Assembly: GCF_030540765.1 (NCBI RefSeq)
Contig: NZ_JAUOEL010000002.1
Location: forward strand, 372,001 to 436,000
Source of the DNA: Flavivirga jejuensis
GTDB taxonomy: Bacteria; Bacteroidota; Bacteroidia; Flavobacteriales; Flavobacteriaceae
Direction of reading: 5' to 3'
Length of the DNA stretch: 64,000 nucleotides
The position numbers and the translations under genes are program-made. This document shows positions 47,054-56,220 of this stretch, piece by piece. Position 1 is the first letter of the stretch, and the number at the start of each line of letters is the position of its first letter. Under the pieces are notes generated by a model. That model searched no databases and was not told where the DNA came from. It saw only the letters and a program-made list of their open reading frames with translations.

Positions 47054-48178
47054 ATGTCAAAAACAAATATTCCAGAAAAGATAAAGGTACAGCTTTGGAC
47101 ATTGGCTGGAGGTAGATGTGAATATGCTGGTTGTAACAAAGCACTCTGGAGAGACGAGTTGACAATGGCCAAAATGAATAAAGCATATATAGCCCATATT
47201 GTTGCGGATAGTGCAGAAGGACCAAGAGGAAATTATCTTCGTTCTCCATTACTTGCAAAATCATTCAGCAATCTTATGCTGATGTGTGATGAACATCATC
47301 GATTAATTGATAAGGAAGATGTTCCTGGTCATACTGAAATCCTGCTTATTCAGATGAAAAAAGAACATGAAAAAAGAATTGAACTTTTGACATCTTTAAT
47401 TCCACAAAACAAGACACATCTTGTTTTTTATGGTTCTAATATTGGCAACCAAGACTCTGCTTTATGTTTTAAATCTTCAGCACAAGCTGTGTTACCAAAT
47501 AAATTCCCGAATGACAATTATGGTATTGAACTAGGAATAACAAATAGCATTATAAAAGATAAAGAAGATTTATTTTGGTCGCTGGAAACTGAAAATTTAA
47601 TAAGACAATTCCAAGAAAAGGTTGAACCCATTAAAACTCACAATGAAATTAAATCTTTTTCCCTTTTTGGTTTAGCTCCTCAACCATTGTTAATTAAGTT
47701 AGGAACACTTTTTACTGATTTATATGATGTAGATGTTTTTCAAAAACACAGAGAACCTTCTACTTGGAAATGGCAAAGTGAAAATAGTTTCACTGGGTTC
47801 AAATTAATTGAACCCGAAAACTATGATGGAATTCCTGTTCTAAATATTTCTTTAAGTGCAACTATTACAAATGACAGAATTGAAAAACTTTATAGTTCTA
47901 AAATTAGTATTTGGACAATTACGCACAATAAACCAGATAATGATTTCTTGAAATCTAAAACCATCTTATCTGAGTTTAGAAAAATTTGCAGACAATTTTT
48001 TGACATAGCAAAAGCTAAACATGGACAAGATAATGTGCTAAATGTTTTTCCTGCAATGCCAATTGCTGCATCAATTGAATTTGGTCGAATATGGATGCCT
48101 AAGGCAGACATGAACTTAATTATTTATGACCAAAATAAGGATAGAGATGGATTTTATAAAACAATCGAAATAAAATAA
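47054..48178 (+). CDS. cap5: CBASS effector: HNH endonuclease fused to SAVED domain (Cap5)
   Basis: A 374-aa protein. Residues 12-90 form an HNH nuclease: zinc Cys pair C22/C27, IAHIVADS with His48, then FSNLMLMCDEHHRLID with Asn73, Cys78 and His81/82. Residues about 150-374 match the SAVED sensor (LGLAPQPLLIKLGTLF-type segment LFGLAPQPLLIKLGTLFTD; FPAMPIAASIEFGRIWMPKA). In known Cap5 proteins, binding of a cyclic nucleotide by SAVED drives oligomerisation and unspecific degradation of double-stranded DNA, killing the infected cell. The CD-NTase gene starts 7 bp downstream, which confirms the assignment. Confidence 0.93.
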   Translation: MSKTNIPEKIKVQLWTLAGGRCEYAGCNKALWRDELTMAKMNKAYIAHIVADSAEGPRGNYLRSPLLAKSFSNLMLMCDEHHRLIDKEDVPGHTEILLIQMKKEHEKRIELLTSLIPQNKTHLVFYGSNIGNQDSALCFKSSAQAVLPNKFPNDNYGIELGITNSIIKDKEDLFWSLETENLIRQFQEKVEPIKTHNEIKSFSLFGLAPQPLLIKLGTLFTDLYDVDVFQKHREPSTWKWQSENSFTGFKLIEPENYDGIPVLNISLSATITNDRIEKLYSSKISIWTITHNKPDNDFLKSKTILSEFRKICRQFFDIAKAKHGQDNVLNVFPAMPIAASIEFGRIWMPKADMNLIIYDQNKDRDGFYKTIEIK

Positions 48179-48185
48179 TTACACT

Positions 48186-49445
48186 ATGCTCACAATAGAA
48201 CAAAAGGAACAATTCAATGAGGTATTAGAAACATTAGGAGGAAATCTTGATATATCAGAAACTCAATTTAATGCCGCTGTTACAAGCTATGAATCTGTTG
48301 GAACTTGGCTTTCAAAGGATGACTCAGAATTAGCACCATACAACCCAACAATAAAACCGCAAGGGTCGTTTATACTAGGCACTATTATAAAACCTATATC
48401 AGTTGACGATGATTTGGATATTGATTTGGTTTGTGAACTTAGCAAGAAGAATGATTCTTGGACGCAATTTGACCTGAAAAAAATTGTAGGAGACCAGCTT
48501 AAAGCTAATAAAAGAATAGATGACTTGTTAGATGAAGAAGGCAGACGATGTTGGACACTAAAATACCGCCAAGAATCAGATAATTTAAAGGAGAAATATC
48601 ATATGGATATTTTACCTGCTATCACAAGCGAAGGATATAATGTAATCTTGAATGAATCTTATGCAAAAGCTTTTAGTGCAGAAGAAGTCGATAAATTAGG
48701 TATTAGTATCACTGATAATAAAAGTGATAACTATTATAGTTCGAATACTCCTGAAGATTGGCATAAAAGTAATCCTTTTGGATATGCTCAATGGTTTTTT
48801 GCAAAAGCCTCTTTACAGCAAACTACAAAGCTGTTTTCTCTAAATGAATCAGTAAAGCCTGTACCTACTTTTCAAAAAGAGAGATTTCCTTTGCAGAGGG
48901 TTGTTCAAATTTTGAAAAGACATAGAGATATGTTTTACAAAGGTAAAAGCGAAGAAGAAAGAAAGAACAAACCAATTTCAATTATTATAACAACTTTAGC
49001 ATCTCACGCGTACAGAGGCGAAGTAAACATTATGGATGCACTTGGTAATGTAATTAGTACAATGTATGAGAATATCAAGGACTACAATCCAAATACTGGA
49101 GAGAAAGAAAAATGGGTTGAAAATCCTGTTAACAGTTTGGAAAACTTCGCTGATAAATGGAAGGAATTTCCAGAAAGACAAACTCATTTTTATAATTGGT
49201 TGAATGAAATAAAAAAAGATCTTAGCAACATAACTTCACAAGCAGAGAGAGGTTTAAGTTTTATTAATGAAGCAATGAACAGACCTTTTGGGGAGGAATT
49301 GATGACAAAGACTTTTAGCAATATAAAGAATAAGGGATTACTTTCATCCACGTCTACTTTTTTATCTGCTAATGTTAATAAAAGCATTGATACAGAATTG
49401 CCAAAAAAACTTCCCAAAACTAAAAGAGAAGGGTTTCAAAAATGA
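48186..49445 (+). CDS. CBASS cGAS/DncV-like nucleotidyltransferase (CD-NTase)
   Basis: A 419-aa protein. The nucleotidyltransferase motif reads PQGSFILGTIIKPI and then DDDLDIDLVCEL (GSF, DxD). The third acidic residue is in YHMDILPAI. The LDEEGRRCWTLKYR segment between them is usual for this clade. It makes a cyclic di- or trinucleotide upon infection; the exact product cannot be read from sequence. It overlaps cap2 by 4 bp (ATGA), and Cap2 is expected to conjugate its C-terminus, here ending KTKREGFQK, to cellular targets. Confidence 0.93.
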   Translation: MLTIEQKEQFNEVLETLGGNLDISETQFNAAVTSYESVGTWLSKDDSELAPYNPTIKPQGSFILGTIIKPISVDDDLDIDLVCELSKKNDSWTQFDLKKIVGDQLKANKRIDDLLDEEGRRCWTLKYRQESDNLKEKYHMDILPAITSEGYNVILNESYAKAFSAEEVDKLGISITDNKSDNYYSSNTPEDWHKSNPFGYAQWFFAKASLQQTTKLFSLNESVKPVPTFQKERFPLQRVVQILKRHRDMFYKGKSEEERKNKPISIIITTLASHAYRGEVNIMDALGNVISTMYENIKDYNPNTGEKEKWVENPVNSLENFADKWKEFPERQTHFYNWLNEIKKDLSNITSQAERGLSFINEAMNRPFGEELMTKTFSNIKNKGLLSSTSTFLSANVNKSIDTELPKKLPKTKREGFQK

Positions 49446-51238
49446 AATGGTGGGAAGATAAAAAACACATTTTTGCTAGGGAAAAATTGAGACTAAATAG
49501 TGAATGGAAATCAAATGATTTTGAATTCTTCATTCAAAAGGAATTACTTTGGCTATCTGGCACTTTATTCCTTCCAGCAAAAGTTGGCGGTTTTATCAAC
49601 TTTCCATTTGAATTAAAATATCCTCAAAATTATCCTTTTTCAGTTCCTTATATTTATCCAAAAGGTCGGGAAAAGGATTGGGTTGGAAACCATCAATTTA
49701 TTAGTACTGCTTTTTGCTTAGATATTAGGGACAAAACGTGGAATTCTTCACTATCAGCTGTTGATATTATTAAGAGTCTTGAAAAACTATTATTAGCAGC
49801 TTTAGATATGATTGAAAACAAATCAGGTAAACTCGATGTCTATGAAGAAACTGAACCAACAAAATTAGATAATACCAAAAGAACTATCCAATGCATAGTT
49901 CCATATCCTTTATCATTTCCTAATGGTTCTAATATTGGGAGTTTTACCTATCACAGTTCAATAGCTGATAATAGGGTAATTATAAGTCCGATATTACCAA
50001 AAGAAAAACCAGATAGTGATTATATTAAAAAGGCTTTTGAAAATGAGTACTTAAAAATATGGGGATTCAACCTCTTGTTTTCAAAAAATAAAGGAGTATG
50101 GATTAGAGTATCCCTAAATCACCTAAATTCAATTGTGTTTAAAGACAACCTAAATATATTCATTAAGTATTTAAGCAGTGAGAAAATTATATCGGTAGAG
50201 GAAATACAAAATCACATAGAGAAGGACAAGGTTAAACAAATTGTTTTTTTTACAAATAATAAAGCCGAATTGTATGCAGAAATCAATTATAAAGAAGGGG
50301 AAATTAAATATTTTGGATGCTATAACCCAGATTTAACTAAACTAAACTCAAGGGTACCTGATTCTCAAAAAGCTTCACTAATTAATACAAAAAAGGTAGC
50401 TATTATTGGATGCGGTTCTGCAGGGAGTGTTATTGCAGAGGAATTTGTGAAATCAGGTGTTTCAGAGTTGATACTAATTGATGATGAATATTTAACTGTA
50501 GAAAATGTAATAAGACATACATGTGGTATAGAAGATATTGGCTTAAAAAAAACTCAAGCTTTAAAGAATAAATTATATCAGATTAACCCTTTCATTAAGA
50601 TTGATTGTGTCAATACTAACATAATTACTATTCCAAGCCATGTTAGTGAGAAAATAAAGGGCGTTGATATAATTGTAAATGCAACAGCTGATATAGAAGA
50701 GGTCATCAATGAGTTTTGTTGGTTATATAAGATACCATCGCTTCATTCTAAAGTATATCCTATGGGTTACGGTGGGGAAATCCTAAGAATTATCCCCGAA
50801 ATAACTCCCTGTTTTGAATGTATGAATAATAAACTATCTAGGATATTAGAATCACAGGAAGGGTTTAACGATACACCTGACAGTAAGTTTATTAATTATA
50901 ACGAAACAGAAGAAGGGGAAATACTTCCAACACCTGCACTTAGTATTGATGCTAAATTTATCTCGCTTTTTACTGTTAAAATGGCTCTTGAGATTCTTCT
51001 TACTGATACCTTAGAGGTATTTAAATCAAAACCTAACATTATTTTATGGGGGAATGAAAAGAAATGGATTTTCAAAGAAGAATTTGCATGTGTTAAAGTA
51101 GATACATCCAAATTCATATCATATTCAAACTGCTTTGTTTGTTTTGGTAACAAGCAAATTGAGTCAGAACTTGGTTTAACTGAACAGGAAGTTTTAAATA
51201 TCACAAATGATACAATTATAAAGAATGACGAAGATTAA
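49442..51238 (+). CDS. cap2: CBASS Cap2, E2-E1 ubiquitin-conjugation-like fusion
   Basis: A 598-aa protein. The E2-like N-terminal domain (residues about 1-140) has FELKYPQNYPFSVPYIYP and the catalytic-type Cys92 in TAFCLDIRDKTW. The E1-like domain (from about 315) has the nucleotide loop VAIIGCGSAGSVIAEEF (Gly323), then LILIDDEYLTVENVIRH, ADIEEVINEFCW and CFECMN. In type II CBASS, Cap2 attaches the CD-NTase by its C-terminus to other molecules and so primes it. The gene overlaps both neighbours (4 bp upstream, 14 bp downstream). Confidence 0.94.
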   Translation: MKWWEDKKHIFAREKLRLNSEWKSNDFEFFIQKELLWLSGTLFLPAKVGGFINFPFELKYPQNYPFSVPYIYPKGREKDWVGNHQFISTAFCLDIRDKTWNSSLSAVDIIKSLEKLLLAALDMIENKSGKLDVYEETEPTKLDNTKRTIQCIVPYPLSFPNGSNIGSFTYHSSIADNRVIISPILPKEKPDSDYIKKAFENEYLKIWGFNLLFSKNKGVWIRVSLNHLNSIVFKDNLNIFIKYLSSEKIISVEEIQNHIEKDKVKQIVFFTNNKAELYAEINYKEGEIKYFGCYNPDLTKLNSRVPDSQKASLINTKKVAIIGCGSAGSVIAEEFVKSGVSELILIDDEYLTVENVIRHTCGIEDIGLKKTQALKNKLYQINPFIKIDCVNTNIITIPSHVSEKIKGVDIIVNATADIEEVINEFCWLYKIPSLHSKVYPMGYGGEILRIIPEITPCFECMNNKLSRILESQEGFNDTPDSKFINYNETEEGEILPTPALSIDAKFISLFTVKMALEILLTDTLEVFKSKPNIILWGNEKKWIFKEEFACVKVDTSKFISYSNCFVCFGNKQIESELGLTEQEVLNITNDTIIKNDED

Positions 51239-51701
51239 ATTTAAAGTTTCTCTTGAAGTTGAGGCTAAAATTGAGAGAGCTCTTAGAAAATCTGGTGATT
51301 TTGAAACGGGAGGAATACTAATTGGTAACAAAATCGAAGATAATAGTTTCGAAATAGTGGATGTTTCAGTTTCAAATGAAGATAACAAATACTCCATAGC
51401 TTCTTTTATTAGAGGAGTTAAGAAATCTGATATGCTTTTAAGGAAACACTATAAAAGAAAATCAGGTTATTATATTGGAGAATGGCATTCTCATCCCAAA
51501 TTTAGTCTATCACCAAGTCGTCAAGATATTGCAACTATGTTTGGTATTCTTGCTGATGATAATTATGGAGTCTCGTTTAGCATTCTCATAATTACCAAAA
51601 TGAATAATGATAAACTAGACTATCAGGGGTATTTTTTTCATGAAAATTTGAATGAAATAATTGTGCTAGAACAAAGCCCAGCCCCTAACAATGTGTCATA
51701 A
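51225..51701 (+). CDS. cap3: CBASS Cap3, JAMM-type isopeptidase
   Basis: A 158-aa protein with a complete JAMM site: glutamate in FETGGILIGN and the motif EWHSHPKFSLSPSRQD (HxH-x7-S-xx-D). Cap3 removes CD-NTase from its conjugates and so counters Cap2. The start overlaps cap2 by 14 bp, so translation is coupled. It is the last gene of the operon; a cassette-type spacer follows. Confidence 0.94.
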   Translation: MTKIKFKVSLEVEAKIERALRKSGDFETGGILIGNKIEDNSFEIVDVSVSNEDNKYSIASFIRGVKKSDMLLRKHYKRKSGYYIGEWHSHPKFSLSPSRQDIATMFGILADDNYGVSFSILIITKMNNDKLDYQGYFFHENLNEIIVLEQSPAPNNVS

Positions 51702-51827
51702 ATAATGCGGAAATAGTGGTATGTTTAAACGAATTAATAAACGGCAGTGTAATTTGATAGTTTAGAGCTTCGAAATCCCGCACTACTCATACACGAGTCG
51801 TTACCAACATTACGAAATAAAAATGGA
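51702..51827. other. cassette-type spacer after cap3
   Basis: Contains GATAGTTTAGAGCTTCGAAA and ends ACACGAGTCGTTACCAACAT just before the next gene. It shares GTTTAGAGCTT with the spacer at 52398-52592. Confidence 0.45.
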
Positions 51828-52397
51828 ATGAGTAAAAGAATAATTAAAGGATTAGATATTGAAGAATGTAGAATTTTGAAACATATAATTATTGTTGCCG
51901 ATAAAAATTATGGTGAAACAGCTATTGGAAATGTTTTTTATAAAAGAAAACTCTCTACTGATTACAATTTATTGAAACAAAAAAAAGAGGATGACAAATA
52001 TACAGGCAATAGAATTGAAAAGCTCCTAAAAGAGTATCCGCAACAAGAAAATTATCCGAATGATAGGATTGATGTAATTATATTAGAGGCAATTAAATAC
52101 AAATATCCTAAGTCTTATTTAAGAAATGATTTAATCATTTTTAATACGGATTTAGAAAAATTAGAAATTTTAAAGAATAAAAACAAAATTAATGGTAAAA
52201 TTTATTTTACTCCAAATATTACAGATTTATCAAATGTTTTTGCATACGTGGGAAAAACATTTGAATCACCTGAGATAGAAATAAATATATATAGCGATTA
52301 TCAAAATGAAATAAAAAATGAATATACTTTTTCTTCAAGTTATTTCTTAGATGAAAAACAGATATTGGATGAATTAGAATTAATTGAATTTGAATAA
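51828..52397 (+). CDS. hypothetical cassette protein
   Basis: A 189-aa soluble protein rich in Lys, Ile and Asn, with no signal peptide or recognisable motif. It stands alone between two cassette-type spacers and next to a CBASS operon, so a defence or toxin-type role is possible but unproven. The ATG at 51828 was kept; an ATG four bases upstream is followed at once by a stop. Confidence 0.55.
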   Translation: MSKRIIKGLDIEECRILKHIIIVADKNYGETAIGNVFYKRKLSTDYNLLKQKKEDDKYTGNRIEKLLKEYPQQENYPNDRIDVIILEAIKYKYPKSYLRNDLIIFNTDLEKLEILKNKNKINGKIYFTPNITDLSNVFAYVGKTFESPEIEINIYSDYQNEIKNEYTFSSSYFLDEKQILDELELIEFE

Positions 52398-52592
52398 AAA
52401 AGTGGCTAACAAAACTTATAATTAATACGGGTTTTGGTACTGAACCCAAAGTTTAGAGCTTAAAACGAAGTCCGCCAAATCTTTTTGATTTGGCTTTATA
52501 AAGAAAAAGATAAAACAAAATAAAAAGTTTTGGCTTAGTGCTTAATCGGAAAATCAGTAATTTTAATTCCCGTACTAACCATAGCCGAGACG
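52398..52592. other. cassette-type spacer with strong hairpin
   Basis: GGCTA...TACGGG at the left pairs with CCCGTA...TAGCC at the right (ends CCGTACTAACCATAGCCGAG). In the middle, GCCAAATC-TTTTT-GATTTGGC is a strong hairpin that could terminate both ways. Confidence 0.55.
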
Positions 52593-52628
52593 TTGAACAT
52601 ACAGAAAACGGAACATAATCGAAAATCA

Positions 52629-53516
52629 ATGATATTAGAAGAAGAAATAGAAACACAGATAAGTCTCTTTTTCGATTTGATAAATCATCCTCAAGTTCAA
52701 AATTATTATATAAAAGACCTTGAGAATTGGGATGCACTTTGTGCTTCACTTCATATAATTAGTGATCTTCAAAGACCAAAAAAAGAGTATTATTCATTGA
52801 AATCAATCAATTATCTTGAAACTATAGGGATAATTCAAACTATTTATATAGAACAAGACTCTGTTAATACCTTAAAGTATGCAATAACTGAACAGAATAA
52901 TAAAGGATTCTCTTTATCTGAATATAAAAAAATACGGAATATCAGAAATAAAGTTTTTGGACATCCTTCAGAGAAAAGAACAGGAAAAATTAAAACACGT
53001 CATTTTTTTGATATAAAGAATAGTGAAAAACAAATTGTCAAACACATTTTTTGGGGAACAGAAGCTGAAATTGAATCTGAAAATTTTACAATCTCTGATT
53101 TAATTACTAGTAACTCAAAAATAACTCTCACTTATCTCGAGGAAATCGGAAAGGAGTTAAAACTGAAATTTGAAAAAATAATGGCTAATTATAATATAAA
53201 ATTTGAATCTCTTTTCAAAAGTGGAACATATATATTTGAAAAACTTCTAACAAAAGAAAATGATAGAATAACTATTGAAACATATCATTCGATTGATGAA
53301 GATATTGAAAAAGTAAAACAAGGATTAAAGGAAAGAGATATTTTAGAAGAATACGAACAACAAATTGGGGTTTTAGAGTTTCTAAGCACAAAATTAAAAA
53401 ACCTTTTTGGTAATCAAACATATAAAAATATTGAATTTTATACTTATGCTTCGGTATTGAGAGATAAGATTACAGAACTCACAAAAGAGTTGAAAGAAGT
53501 AGATAAAATATTTTAA
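52629..53516 (+). CDS. hypothetical protein with HEPN-type R-N-x4-H motif
   Basis: The ATG at 52629 (295 aa) is preferred; an in-frame TTG at 52593 lies within the spacer. The all-helical sequence carries YKKIRNIRNKVFGHPSEK, where Arg106-Asn-x4-His112 is the active-site pattern of HEPN ribonucleases, found in many abortive-infection and toxin proteins. The remainder (KQGLKERDILEEYEQQIGVL, LRDKITELTKELKEV) is coiled-coil-like. No antitoxin is adjacent. The HEPN assignment rests on this motif and predicted helicity only. Confidence 0.6.
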   Translation: MILEEEIETQISLFFDLINHPQVQNYYIKDLENWDALCASLHIISDLQRPKKEYYSLKSINYLETIGIIQTIYIEQDSVNTLKYAITEQNNKGFSLSEYKKIRNIRNKVFGHPSEKRTGKIKTRHFFDIKNSEKQIVKHIFWGTEAEIESENFTISDLITSNSKITLTYLEEIGKELKLKFEKIMANYNIKFESLFKSGTYIFEKLLTKENDRITIETYHSIDEDIEKVKQGLKERDILEEYEQQIGVLEFLSTKLKNLFGNQTYKNIEFYTYASVLRDKITELTKELKEVDKIF

Positions 53517-53689
53517 ATAATAAAGTACAAAAGCCCAACAAAGAACTGAGTTAAAAAAAGTCCATTTTAAACCAATTTTTGGTCATATAGCATTCCTTAT
53601 TTGAGTTTTCCCTTGTAAAAAACTAATGATAAACATCGACTTAAATATCCAATAAAAAGTCCTTATGTAAAGTGTGTTTACAAAACTAA

Positions 53690-54366
53690 GCGGAAAAGCA
53701 AGAGGGTAACACGCATAGCGATGTTACTATTTTGTATTTAATTTATTTTCAATACCTTATACTTATATAATGAATTTTAATATTTCATTTTTTCGTAAAA
53801 AATGCTCTGACCCCAGTAAAATCAAGGAATTTTTTACTAAAAAATGAAATGTGTCATAAAAATTTGATGCGTTTTTCGATATATGCTACCGCACTCGCTT
53901 TTGGCTCGCTTGGTTCATTTTTAAAGCAATGGATTCTCCACGCTCAATTCAGAACCAATACAGAAAAACGTTTTAAAATCCAGCCTCTAAATCCATCACT
54001 TTAAAAACGGATTCTCTTTATGGAATAAATGACTTTTTAAATTCTGCGACCTTCGGGAGCAAACAAGAATGTGTCCACAGACACACATCTTGATTTCCAA
54101 TCCAATAGGCATAGAACTCAAATTTTAGATACGTCTTACCTTGAATGATTATTATCTGATTTTGAAATATTTTCTTTTAAGATACTTTTCATTATTTACA
54201 GCAAACTTTTTCAATGTTTACTTGTGTTTCGAAGGGATTTACAGTAAACTTTCATCTTTAAACTTATTGAGAAACCAATGAAACCTCTTTGTTTATAAGC
54301 CTTTTCCAAGAAAATGAATAACGTAACGTCGCTTTAGCACGTTACCCTCTTGCTATTCATTTCCGC
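53690..54366. repeat. 677-bp segment with about 38-bp inverted ends
   Basis: The left arm (53690-53727) carries GCAAGAGGGTAACACG and AGCGATGTTAC. The right arm (54323-54366) carries GTAACGTCGCT and GTTACCCTCTTGC. The arms pair over about 36 positions with mismatches. The inside has no ORF; it holds a small TGTGTCCACAGACACA hairpin near 54071. It could be a non-autonomous mobile element or a DNA/RNA structure. Confidence 0.65.
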
Positions 54367-54641
54367 CCGCACACGGTCGAAAACAAATACCTAGCCAAAA
54401 TATTAGCTTAAAGCATATATTCAGAGTAAAAGTGAAATTTTAAGAAAAAGAAAATACAGATTTTATTAAATGTGCAGTTCTTAAATTATTTAAAATTAGA
54501 TATTACTCAATACATCAGACATTAAAAATGATTTACTTATTATATCCAGAGTATTTTCCTTTTTTTTGATTTTTTTAGCCCCTCCTCCTCTAGGATACTG
54601 CGGAATGATCACAGTTCTTTAACTTGATTTACTTCCCATAG

Positions 54642-54794
54642 AGCCTTCGTATTACCTTTTTTTGATGCTTGATTTGATTCAATATTCAGGTTTGATAAGA
54701 CGTATAAAAAAGAGCGAGGCACGAGCCTGATTTATGCCGTAGTTCAAAACTGAATATTGTTGTTTTGCTATCAAAAAAAGGTAATGCGGAGGCT
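54642..54794. repeat. 153-bp long hairpin element
   Basis: 25-bp arms AGCCTTCGTATTACC...TTGAT and their complement differ at two positions only. Inside lies a second stem CAATATTCAG/CTGAATATTG. The whole could fold as one long hairpin. It lies about 100 bp downstream of the sigma gene. The stretch 54367-54641 shows no gene. Confidence 0.7.
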
Positions 54795-54896
54795 CGAAAA
54801 GTGGATTAAAATACTATGTAAAATTTAAAATAAAGGCAAATTAAATAAATATTTAAATCTTATTTTTTCATTCAATTTTTTTCTATGTAAAACAAG

Positions 54897-55424
54897 TTAT
54901 CTCGTTTTTAAAAAGTCAAGAAGCTTTCTTAATTTGTGATAGGCTACTTTTTTATGATCTTTGACCGTATTGATAGATATGGATAATTGCTCTGCGATCT
55001 CATTATTTGTAAAATCTTTTATACTCAATCTAATAACTTGAGCGGCTTTTTCTGGTAGTCCATTGATGGCGTTTTCTATAACAACGGTGGTTTCTAGAAC
55101 TACGGCTTCAGACATATAGAATTCTTCAGTGTCATAAGCCTCTAACTTTGCAAGCTCATAACACTCTGTAACCCTATAGGTCTTACTTTTTAAATAATTG
55201 AGGCATTTATTTTTTACAGCTTTATAAAAAAATCCAGTAGCATGGGTTTCATTTTTAAAAACGGTTTTAGATTCCCATACTTTAATAAAAACATCCTGAA
55301 CAACGTCTTTTGAGGTATCTAAATCATTGAGATACTTGTATGCAAACACACAAAGTTGCGGATACAAGCTTTCAAAATAGCTTTTATACTCCCTATGAGT
55401 GAAGTCTTTTCTATCCCCGCTCAT
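54897..55424 (-). CDS. ECF-type RNA polymerase sigma factor
   Basis: A 175-aa protein with region 2 (LYPQLCVFAYKYLNDLDTSK, VVQDVFIKVWESK) and region 4 (LPEKAAQVIRLSIKDFTNNE, IAEQLSISINTVKDHKKVAY). It is a close paralogue of the gene at 34829, at the same relative position after an HCKLG-type gene and the structured RNA. It may drive island genes, but no target promoter can be assigned. Confidence 0.92.
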   Translation of the reverse strand: MSGDRKDFTHREYKSYFESLYPQLCVFAYKYLNDLDTSKDVVQDVFIKVWESKTVFKNETHATGFFYKAVKNKCLNYLKSKTYRVTECYELAKLEAYDTEEFYMSEAVVLETTVVIENAINGLPEKAAQVIRLSIKDFTNNEIAEQLSISINTVKDHKKVAYHKLRKLLDFLKTR

Positions 55425-55444
55425 AATTTTAATTTTTTTTTAGG

Positions 55445-55777
55445 CTACCAACTAGCATTTACAACCTCATTTGCTTTAGCGCACAACACTAGATTGGTAA
55501 AAATCATATCAACAGGAATCAATTCCCTATTGTTAATATAATCCTTAGGAAAAAAGGAAAAGAACCCATCAAATTTTTTATTAAATAAAAGGGACATTCC
55601 CGAATTACAAGATAGACCAGTGTATATAATACCTATAACCTTTAAGCCCAATTTGCAATGTACTTTAACTTCATTAGTTAGGTTAGATCTGTTAAGCAAC
55701 TCGATTAAGAGGGGTTCAGCGACATAATATAGACGAGTCAAGCTATATGGAACAGTTGGAGTTTTAGAATTAGACAT
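55445..55777 (-). CDS. small HCKLGLK-motif protein paired with sigma factor
   Basis: A 110-aa protein homologous to 34408-34824: VKVHCKLGLKVIGIIYTGLS, LLFNKKFDGFFSFFPKDY, CAKANEVVN. It precedes the sigma gene by 20 bp and follows the RNA. The N-terminal extension of the other copy is absent, so the conserved core is about 90 residues. Function unknown. Confidence 0.7.
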   Translation of the reverse strand: MSNSKTPTVPYSLTRLYYVAEPLLIELLNRSNLTNEVKVHCKLGLKVIGIIYTGLSCNSGMSLLFNKKFDGFFSFFPKDYINNRELIPVDMIFTNLVLCAKANEVVNASW

Positions 55778-55952
55778 GAAATAGATTTTAAGATTTTACC
55801 AATAAACATATAACTGCGTACCAAAAGGCAGCAGGAAATAAAATAGTATTCCTATTTTAGATTAAATTATACGTATTTTATAATGATCAATAAAGTTGAA
55901 GTTGGCTTGAAAAATGAGATAAATAAATCTCAAAACCTTAATGTATAGACAC

Positions 55953-56126
55953 AAAAAAGCGTGAAACTCAACCTACCTGTTAGGGGTACTGGTATACCTT
56001 GCACCGATAAGAGAGCTCACGCCTAGGTCGCGAGCTAATCTACTTATCATCTCAGGTGCAAAATTACCAGTTTTCTAACAGAGAATCAAAGCGACAGCTT
56101 CAAATATTTTTAATACGAAGAATCGC
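55953..56126 (-). ncRNA. structured leader RNA with attenuator-like fold, copy 2
   Basis: On the minus strand: hairpin GCGA...TCGC (56126-56091); box TAGAAAACTGGTAATTTT (56077-56060); central hairpin closed by GCACC/GGTGC with tip stem GCTCGCG/CGTGAGC (56059-56001); box GGTATACCAGTACC (55998-55985); TCACGC followed by TTTTTT (55964-55953). Versus copy 1, GGAAC/GTTCC has become GCACC/GGTGC and GCGTGG/CCACGC has become GCGTGA/TCACGC, so base pairing is kept while sequence changes. The 110-aa gene starts 176 bp downstream. Confidence 0.75.
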
Positions 56127-56220
56127 AAATATATATAATCAAAAACAAACTTAATAAAAAAAAACTAAACTGGCACTATCGTGACAATGAAAATAAAAAA
56201 AATATTTTTCTTTTGTCTTT

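Noticed and set aside
46767-52592. Integron attC sites between the island cassettes
   Set aside because: The spacers are folded and cassette-like, but I could not fit the paired RYYYAAC/GTTRRRY boxes with matching inner arms, and there is no integron integrase in the window.
53690-54366. Retron-type msr/msd
   Set aside because: No reverse transcriptase gene anywhere in the island.
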